Positions 32,537-38,044 of a stretch of 38,044 nucleotides of DNA are shown one piece after another (position 1 is the stretch's first letter; each line of letters starts with the position of its first letter). A program made the position numbers and the translations under genes. This DNA comes from an uncultured Erysipelotrichaceae bacterium (lineage in GTDB: Bacteria; Bacillota_I; Bacilli_A; RFN20; CAG-826): assembly GCA_902800645.1 (NCBI GenBank), contig CADCFC010000007.1:1-38044 (forward strand), in the 5' to 3' direction. A model generated the notes under the pieces. It ran no database searches. It had not been told where the DNA came from and saw only the letters and a list, made by a program, of their open reading frames with translations.

Positions 32537-35161
32537 TTAAGCTTGTTTTACAAATGAAGTGTAGCTATATGGCTCGCCATCTTCAGCTTCGCCATAGATT
32601 GGATACCATACACGATCTTCAATATCAGAATCGTATTCCCATTCTGCTAAATAGACACCGAGTTTTCCTGTGATGAAATCCGCGCAGAATGCGATATCCC
32701 AATAGCTAGGATCAGTCGCCCAACCACTAGTGTTAGGCGTAATGCTGATTCTTGTCACTCTTGCAAGAATTTCTCCTCCTTTGTATTCATAGTAGAAGTC
32801 AACGCTTAACGAAGAAGAGAATGTACCATCATCTTGATATCCATCATCAACGATGTGTCCAATTAAAGGATTAGTAAATTTACTACTTGTTTCTCCTGTA
32901 TATGCTTCGCTTGTAAATGTAACAGAAGCATGCTCTTCATAACCTTCCATATTCCATGTCGTTCCAGTTGGATTAGCGGAACTTGGAACAATATAGAAAG
33001 TAAACATGACGTATTTATTAGGATCATCAAACCAATCAGAAGTAATCTTAACTCTTACGGTTTTGTTTTCAGTGATACTACTAGCGCCGGTACAATCAAT
33101 TCCAAGTTTTTCTCCAGTAGAAGAAATAGTTAATAAGCTTGGATCTTCACTTTGAGCGTTATAAACAACTGGAGCTTTATCTGGTGTGACTGCAACCTTG
33201 AAATAAGTTACTTCTCCCGCCATTACTTTAGCACTTTCAGAAGTTTCAACTCCGACTGATGGCTGTTCACCCCATCTAGAATATAAATAAACACTTCTAA
33301 ATTTAGCGGTTGCACTAACATTAATATTTAAATTGAATGTTGGACTATTTTTAGTGTAGTTACCAAAGGTAACTGTAGCGTCTCCAATACCAACACAACT
33401 CATCGAATAAGAATAATCACCTTGTCCTTTGCTAATGACATTGGTGTTACTTGAGGCAGTTGGACCAAATTGCCATGCATCTAAAGCGGTAAGAGGAGAA
33501 TAAGAAAATTCTTTTAAATAAGGAATAGAATCATTATCTCCCATCTTATATAAATTGACATGGTCTAAATAATGTAAATAACTATTGCCGTCATCAGGTT
33601 TAGCGGTCGCACTATTATAAAAACGAATATTAGAAATATTGGAGATAAAATATTTACTCTTATCAAAAGTAGGCGCACCGCTATATGGTTCACCATATTC
33701 AAAACTACCTTCAATCTTTTTGACTAAGGTTGGTTCGGCTCCAGGATTAGGAACGTTATTAGTCATATCCCAATCAGCAAGTTTATATGAATTTAAAACG
33801 TAATCAATTGATAATGGTTTTCCATCACTAGTGAAAGTTAAAGTTAAATCATAAACAATAGCTTCATGTCTTTCAGCGACATAAGTAGAAGCGCTTTGAT
33901 CATAAACGATATAGCTATCAACATTAGTGGTAATCACTTTGGTTTCACTATCTTGTTCAGATTCGATCTTAATGGAATATCCACTTTCAGGGAATCCCCA
34001 GCGATAGCTTTGCGCCCATTCATCTTCAAACACTTTTCCGTAGTGTGCTCCGTGAGTTAAACTATGTTTAACTGCTCTAATAGGATAAGTACCTCTTCCA
34101 GATACTTCACCTGGATCGTTATTGTTTTTGAAATCATATTCGCTATCACTAGCGACATCATATCTAGCGCTTACTGCATTAGATGCACTATTGATACGAT
34201 ATTTTTCGTTATTTCCTCTATTAGTAGGGAAAGTATCAACGATTTCATATGTCATATTAGTTTCATCAAAGTGTTTATATTGGTAATAGGTCTTATCATC
34301 AATAACATCTTCAACAACGTTATACATAACATTGCCTTCATACATCTTCATCGTTTCTTGTGTTTTGAAGGTATTATCTGGGTTACTACGATCAGTAACT
34401 CTATATGTATAACCTTTTAAATCATCATAGTTAACTGTAGATTCAGAACGATAGCTTCCAGAGAAAAGAGCCTCTAATCCACTAACAGTGTTTGGTAAAT
34501 AATCAACAGACACTCTTTTAACGTAGCAAGGTAAAGGAGCGGTTGGATCATAATAGAAATCATAAGTAAAGCCTCTAGCGATACTAAATTTCTGTGTAGA
34601 TGAACTTCCCGAAGTAAAAGTGATATCAGCAAAGCATTTATCTTCATCTAATTCTTTACTATCTAAAATAGATGATGCTCCAACTTTATAAGAGAAAAAC
34701 GCTCTAGGAGAACTGCTTAAAGGAACGGAAACGTTTCTTGCAACATAGATCTCTCCTTCTTTTACTAAATTAGCAGCAACTTCACCAGTTAGCACCACTT
34801 CACCACTAACTTCGACAGTAATCTTAATAAACGCACTTTGATTTGGCATTTTAAAGTTATAAGTAACTCCATCAGTGCTACTTAATGCGGTAGAGTTCAT
34901 CGTAACACTAGTAATAGTAACACCAGTCTCAAGACGAGTAATGGTTAAGGTGACATCTTCACCTTTAGCGGCCTTAGTCTTATTTAAGGTATATTCCACT
35001 CCTGCTGGAACAGAGACATTAATCGTATATTTTTCTGTTACAGGATCTCCACCTGGATCAACAGGTGAAATAGGATCAGTAGGTGCATTAGCGTTACCAC
35101 ATCCGGTAAGAACAAGTCCACCTAGAAGAACTGCTACTGATAATAATTTAACTTTCTTCAT
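32537..35161 (-). CDS. Lipoprotein with an F-x-MP repeat and Ig-like region (874 residues)
   Basis: A lipoprotein of 874 residues (lipobox LTGC, C21) from the ATG at 35159-35161. An upstream in-frame ATG (35165-35167) is only 3 bases from the GGAGG site and adds MN, so the second ATG fits better. After a Pro/Asp-rich spacer (PTDPISPVDPGGDP) comes one beta repeat ending in YNFKMPNQSAF, close to the repeats of the other operon proteins. The large central region (about 150-500, rich in Tyr, Asp and Thr) is unrecognised. Around residues 620-740 an Ig-like strand pattern (VMAGEVTYFKVAVTPDKAP) appears. The N- and C-terminal parts each contain a DFYY...V-x-R-(V/I)-S segment, hinting at an internal duplication. 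No catalytic motif noticed. Confidence 0.78.
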   Translation of the reverse strand: MKKVKLLSVAVLLGGLVLTGCGNANAPTDPISPVDPGGDPVTEKYTINVSVPAGVEYTLNKTKAAKGEDVTLTITRLETGVTITSVTMNSTALSSTDGVTYNFKMPNQSAFIKITVEVSGEVVLTGEVAANLVKEGEIYVARNVSVPLSSSPRAFFSYKVGASSILDSKELDEDKCFADITFTSGSSSTQKFSIARGFTYDFYYDPTAPLPCYVKRVSVDYLPNTVSGLEALFSGSYRSESTVNYDDLKGYTYRVTDRSNPDNTFKTQETMKMYEGNVMYNVVEDVIDDKTYYQYKHFDETNMTYEIVDTFPTNRGNNEKYRINSASNAVSARYDVASDSEYDFKNNNDPGEVSGRGTYPIRAVKHSLTHGAHYGKVFEDEWAQSYRWGFPESGYSIKIESEQDSETKVITTNVDSYIVYDQSASTYVAERHEAIVYDLTLTFTSDGKPLSIDYVLNSYKLADWDMTNNVPNPGAEPTLVKKIEGSFEYGEPYSGAPTFDKSKYFISNISNIRFYNSATAKPDDGNSYLHYLDHVNLYKMGDNDSIPYLKEFSYSPLTALDAWQFGPTASSNTNVISKGQGDYSYSMSCVGIGDATVTFGNYTKNSPTFNLNINVSATAKFRSVYLYSRWGEQPSVGVETSESAKVMAGEVTYFKVAVTPDKAPVVYNAQSEDPSLLTISSTGEKLGIDCTGASSITENKTVRVKITSDWFDDPNKYVMFTFYIVPSSANPTGTTWNMEGYEEHASVTFTSEAYTGETSSKFTNPLIGHIVDDGYQDDGTFSSSLSVDFYYEYKGGEILARVTRISITPNTSGWATDPSYWDIAFCADFITGKLGVYLAEWEYDSDIEDRVWYPIYGEAEDGEPYSYTSFVKQA

Positions 35162-35186
35162 ATTCATTTACCTCCAATTCAATTAA

Positions 35187-36020
35187 TTAATATAAGAATC
35201 CGTTCTGATAATATTTCGCATATTTAGCAGCGACGAAGATCGAGAATATGTGATCTTCCCCTCCTACTCTATAGAAGGACTTGATTTCACTAGCGGTGCT
35301 ATTGATATATAAGTAGGTGATCTTAGTTTGAGAACCATTTGGATTATCAGTTATTTCGCAGCTATATTCATATAAGTCACTTGCCTCGATATATCCTTGA
35401 TATGTCGCAGAGAATATAAGATTAATGTTTTGTTCATAATCATCATTTCCTCTTAATTGAACACTACTAACTGTTTCACTATTTAAGAAGGTCATACGGT
35501 GATTACCACACATCTTATATCCGCGATATACGTCATTGTCGTAACAAGCTTTAATCACTTCGCTAGAAGAATAAGCTTTTCTCACTCTAATGATATTTCG
35601 ATAGACTAAGTTCTCCATTGAATCATATATTTGAAGAACGCTATCTCCGATTGCTTTGCCATGTATCTTAAATTCGGTTCCATTAGATTCAATGATTGAA
35701 ATTGAATCCCCCTTAGCGACTCTAAATGTTATTTGTCCATCGCTTGTGGTGCTTGGAGAAAAAGAGCATAAATAATCGTGATTCTCCGCTAAAAGTAAAT
35801 GGGCGTCAATATCGATTAGAAATCCTCCAAGAGAACCATGTGAAACAAAATCGCTTTCATCAAATTCTACTGTAGGGATATCTTTATCCGGATCATCTAC
35901 TTCTGGAAGAGGAATATCTCCACCTGTATTGCCATTAGGAGTTGATCCACAAGAAGCAACACCCAAAGTAAAAAGAGCGCTTAATATCGGTAGTAATAAT
36001 AATTTTGAATGTTTTTTCAT
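35187..36020 (-). CDS. Lipoprotein of unknown function, first gene of the operon (277 residues)
   Basis: A 277-residue lipoprotein (lipobox VASC, C24) with a linker rich in Gly, Pro and Asp (about 27-60). Residues about 85-150 have an Ig-like (BIG2-like) strand pattern: ITFRVAKGDSISII, FKIHGKAIGDSVLQIYD and a closing NIIRVRK. The C-terminal half is unrecognised, with two cysteines (KACYDNDVYRGYKMCGNH, then YSCEI) that might form a disulfide outside the cell. GAGG ribosome site 8 bases from the ATG. It is first in the operon, 19-25 bases before the next gene, and preceded by a leader with two palindromic elements. A small protein beside four large ones could be an anchor or regulator of the assembly, which is inference. 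Confidence 0.75.
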   Translation of the reverse strand: MKKHSKLLLLPILSALFTLGVASCGSTPNGNTGGDIPLPEVDDPDKDIPTVEFDESDFVSHGSLGGFLIDIDAHLLLAENHDYLCSFSPSTTSDGQITFRVAKGDSISIIESNGTEFKIHGKAIGDSVLQIYDSMENLVYRNIIRVRKAYSSSEVIKACYDNDVYRGYKMCGNHRMTFLNSETVSSVQLRGNDDYEQNINLIFSATYQGYIEASDLYEYSCEITDNPNGSQTKITYLYINSTASEIKSFYRVGGEDHIFSIFVAAKYAKYYQNGFLY

Positions 36021-36049
36021 ATTTTTTACCTCGACTTGTTGTAAATACG

Positions 36050-36063
36050 TATACGCGCGTATA
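36050..36063. promoter_or_regulatory. 14-bp perfect palindrome in the lipoprotein operon leader
   Basis: TATACGCGCGTATA is a perfect, unspaced palindrome with a CG core in an otherwise AT-rich genome, 30-43 bases upstream of the first ATG and downstream of the predicted start of transcription. It could be an operator for a dimeric repressor, or part of an RNA structure. Confidence 0.6.
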
Positions 36064-36069
36064 ACGCAA

Positions 36070-36089
36070 ATTCGCCCGTATGAGCGAAT
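36070..36089 (-). promoter_or_regulatory. Leader hairpin of the lipoprotein operon
   Basis: On the minus strand ATTCGCTC and GGGCGAAT pair over 8 bases (one G-U) with a 4-base loop ATAC. It lies close to the predicted transcription start and just before the 14-bp palindrome. No T-run follows, so it is not a terminator; it may stabilise the mRNA 5' end. Confidence 0.5.
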
Positions 36090-36102
36090 AAAATATGCCG
36101 TT

Positions 36103-36132
36103 ATTATATAAATTTATTTATTCTACATTCAA
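36103..36132 (-). promoter_or_regulatory. Promoter of the five-lipoprotein operon
   Basis: TTGAAT (36127-36132), an 18-base spacer and TATAAT (36103-36108) on the minus strand, giving a leader of about 76 bases that holds the two palindromic elements. Confidence 0.6.
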
Positions 36133-36144
36133 GTTTTTTGAAAT

Positions 36145-36186
36145 AAAAAAAGATAGATATATCCAATCTTTTTGGATTTTTCTATC
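36145..36186 (-). terminator. Terminator of the eight-helix membrane protein gene
   Basis: On the minus strand GATAG, AAAA, ATCC pair with GGAT, ATAT, CTATC across an internal loop, followed by a run of seven T. It isolates the membrane protein gene from the lipoprotein operon. Confidence 0.7.
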
Positions 36187-36215
36187 ACTTTTTTTAACAA
36201 TATAATTATAAATAA

Positions 36216-36974
36216 TTATGCTGTCTTTCTTTTTTTAATCAATAAAGAATAACACAAATTAATTAAATAAATGAGAATGGTTAAAGAAGAGAATATTAAA
36301 ACAAAATAATTAATCTCTTCGTTCCATCTCATGATAATAATCTGAGTGTTAAATACAATTAACAATAGAACCACGCCTAGAGAAACAATATTGGTATATT
36401 CTTGGAATATTAATATTAGTAAGTACGTAAATATCGCTACTAAAGCAAATGATCCAACTCCTTCAAGAACATGGAATACCACATGATGTTCAATTAATGA
36501 ATAATACATCACTGGTATAGCCATAGAGAAAGAAACAATAAAAGCAAATGAAAGCCATAAAGAAAATCTTTCATTCTTTTCATAGCTCACTAAAATGATT
36601 TTAAGTAAAATACCCACTATTAATATTCCATAAGAAATAAACTGGACTACTAAAGTTGTATATTCAGTATGTACCATTCCACTTAATAGTAATAATCCAC
36701 TAGCGATACATAAATAGAAGTAAGACACACCTTCTTTATTAGGATTAAATAAGTATTTAATGTTATCTCTACATTTTAAAACTAAAAATACAATAAAGGA
36801 GAATATAGATATAAATGTTAATAGATATACATATCCAGTAAATCCATTAGAGAACATCACTAGTCCATGAATAAAAGATAAAGATACACTAGAAAGTCTT
36901 TCACATAAAAGAATAATGAAATATAAAAAGAAACTGAGATTAATTAAATAATTAAATAACTTAGCCTTTTTCAT
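36216..36974 (-). CDS. Eight-helix membrane protein of unknown function
   Basis: A 252-residue, very hydrophobic protein with about eight membrane helices and a short basic C-terminus (LIKKRKTA). I recognise no family motif. Charged residues in the membrane part are few (HTEYT near 102, RWNEE near 215). Members of unknown sensor or transport families look like this, but no function is claimed. The ATG has no ribosome site. A TATAAT lies 10 bases upstream of it, so the mRNA would have a leader of a few bases. It is monocistronic, ending in a terminator before the lipoprotein operon promoter. It is divergent from the tocopherol-cyclase-like gene. Confidence 0.7.
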   Translation of the reverse strand: MKKAKLFNYLINLSFFLYFIILLCERLSSVSLSFIHGLVMFSNGFTGYVYLLTFISIFSFIVFLVLKCRDNIKYLFNPNKEGVSYFYLCIASGLLLLSGMVHTEYTTLVVQFISYGILIVGILLKIILVSYEKNERFSLWLSFAFIVSFSMAIPVMYYSLIEHHVVFHVLEGVGSFALVAIFTYLLILIFQEYTNIVSLGVVLLLIVFNTQIIIMRWNEEINYFVLIFSSLTILIYLINLCYSLLIKKRKTA

Positions 36975-36984
36975 ATGTAATTCA

Positions 36985-36990
36985 ATTATA
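36985..36990 (-). promoter_or_regulatory. -10 box of the eight-helix membrane protein gene
   Basis: TATAAT on the minus strand, 10 bases from the ATG; a TTGTTA (37010-37015) at 19 bases is the best -35 candidate. The intergenic stretch 36975-37107 otherwise shows a TTCTTA/TAAGAA inverted repeat and no ribosome site for either gene. Confidence 0.4.
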
Positions 36991-37107
36991 AGCTTATATC
37001 TATTCTAATTAACAAAAAATATGATTAATATTGATGTAATCAAAGAAAAATTCTTATATTTAAGTTGTAAGAAGACTAATAATAATCTAAATTAACTTCA
37101 TAAACAT

Positions 37108-37920
37108 ATGAATAATAAGAAAAAGAATAGATTTTTTGGAATCTACTATAAGCATCAATCAGTAAGTGGGTACACTCTTTCAGTCATTGATTCCTTTTCT
37201 AATGAAGGAAAGATGGTCCAAATAATCACTAGCGATAAAGCGTATCTACTTAAAGACACTAGTCAAATAAATATATCTAAAGAAGGAATAGAATTCTCCA
37301 TTAATCAAGAAGATCTAAAGATAAGTGGATCAATTAAATATCAAAATCTATCTAAACCAAATAAAGATATTATGAGTTACTTTAGATATCTTCCAATTGA
37401 ATGTAAACATAATATCTATTCAATGCACCACGATATCTCTGGAAATCTCTTAATAAATAATGAATCCATATCTTTTGATAATGGAGATGGATATATGGAA
37501 GGAGATGAAGGAAGAAACTTCCCTAAAGAATATCTTTGGTTCAACGCTTCTAAAAGCGATAGTAGTATCACTCTCGCTATCGCAGATATACCTTTAGGAT
37601 TATTCCATATATTAGGAAATACATGTCTAATTAAATACAAAGATAAAGAATATCGCTTTGGTACATATAACTTCTCTAAAGTTAAGAAATTAAGTAGAAA
37701 AGAAATAATCCTTAAAAAGGGCTCATATACATTAGAAATAAATATCTTAGATGATTCTTCCTTTCATCCTTTAAAAGCTCCTAAAAAAGGAGATATGATA
37801 TGTTATATCCACGAATGTCCATCTTTACCCGCTAGATATATATTAAAAAAGAAGAATGATATCTTAATTGATACCACTCATCCATTCGCATCTTTTGAAT
37901 ATATGTTTAAAGATAAGTAA
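37108..37920 (+). CDS. Tocopherol-cyclase-like protein
   Basis: A 270-residue soluble protein that resembles the tocopherol cyclase-like family (PF14249 type). The family start, normally (Y/F)FEGWY-K-Q, appears as RFFGIYYKHQ. A central block runs from SMHHDISGNLLINNE through FDNGDGYMEGDEGRNFPKEY to LW (about 105-144), matching the bacterial G-GYIE-D-G-(S/N)FP-(E/R)YIW pattern. IADIPLG and EYRFGTY follow as in relatives. Plant members close the chromanol ring of tocopherol; bacterial members have no known substrate, and this organism type does not make tocopherol, so a different lipid-like substrate is likely. No signal peptide and no ribosome site. AT content of its codons is very high. Confidence 0.75.
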   Translation: MNNKKKNRFFGIYYKHQSVSGYTLSVIDSFSNEGKMVQIITSDKAYLLKDTSQINISKEGIEFSINQEDLKISGSIKYQNLSKPNKDIMSYFRYLPIECKHNIYSMHHDISGNLLINNESISFDNGDGYMEGDEGRNFPKEYLWFNASKSDSSITLAIADIPLGLFHILGNTCLIKYKDKEYRFGTYNFSKVKKLSRKEIILKKGSYTLEINILDDSSFHPLKAPKKGDMICYIHECPSLPARYILKKKNDILIDTTHPFASFEYMFKDK

Positions 37921-37953
37921 TTAATTATTCTCTTATATAAACAAAGGTTCTCT

Positions 37954-38008
37954 AAAATCTAACGTGGGGTGAAAAAAATACAATACCCCGTTAAATTTGA
38001 TAGATTTT
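37954..38008. repeat. Inverted repeat near the window end, possible mobile-element terminus
   Basis: Nested arms AAAATCT (37954-37960) with AGATTTT (38002-38008), AAC with GTT, and GGGGT (37966-37970) with ACCCC (37985-37989) pair around an A-rich loop. The preceding GGTTCT (37946-37951) recalls the ends of some insertion sequences, but this is an impression only, and no transposase is in the window. The last 124 bases contain no gene I can support. Confidence 0.35.
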
Positions 38009-38044
38009 GGATTATCGATAAGAAAAGGCCTCTTATAATTTAGG

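Overview
The window looks like chromosome of an AT-rich, low-GC Bacillota bacterium of the Bacilli/Erysipelotrichia/RF39 type. The basis is strong AT bias, GGAGG-type ribosome sites, the Firmicutes gene order sufC-sufD-sufS-sufU-sufB, a RibU-type ECF vitamin transporter under an FMN riboswitch, and many lipoproteins with an (L/A/V)(S/T)(A/G)C lipobox. TGA is used as a stop (for example at the ends of the phd-like and higB-like genes), so the code is standard and not the Mycoplasma code. The organism is inferred from gene content only.

Left part (1-8.8 kb, housekeeping): the start of an IspD/TarI-type cytidylyltransferase gene diverges from a small 4Fe-4S ferredoxin gene missed by ORF calling. 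Then, all on the minus strand, a tightly packed sufCDSUB-mnmG-rsmG run makes Fe-S clusters and modifies tRNA and 16S rRNA. It is followed by a riboswitch-controlled riboflavin importer, which supplies the flavin that MnmG and other enzymes use.

Middle left (8.8-17.9 kb): two large overlapping lipoprotein genes on the plus strand, the first with a parvulin-like domain (PrsA-type foldase), then hit-msrA and an XRE regulator with four membrane segments. Convergent to these are ybhN-like, recX and yhaM.

Accessory centre (17.9-23.6 kb): the three enzymes for UDP-N-acetyl-L-fucosamine (CapE, CapG, CapF) form one minus-strand unit. CapE carries an N-terminal helix-turn-helix domain, and a Phd/RelE-type toxin-antitoxin pair sits between capE and capG. 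A second toxin-antitoxin pair, HigB with a HigA-ImmA/IrrE metalloprotease fusion, lies just upstream.

Right part (23.6-38 kb): an FNT-type anion channel and an M6-type metalloprotease lipoprotein, then an operon of five lipoproteins (277 to 917 residues). These have Ig-like and 'F-x-MP' repeat domains, and one carries a clearly duplicated module of about 190 residues. The operon has its own promoter, a hairpin and a 14-bp perfect palindrome in the leader, and a strong terminator. It is the best candidate for an undescribed surface system. An eight-helix membrane protein and a tocopherol-cyclase-like protein close the window, which ends in an unexplained inverted repeat that could be a mobile-element end.

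Several genes without a ribosome site have a -10 hexamer 6-10 bases before ATG, suggesting leaderless transcripts. No stretch over 300 bases lacks a gene, and no rRNA, tRNA or CRISPR array was seen.
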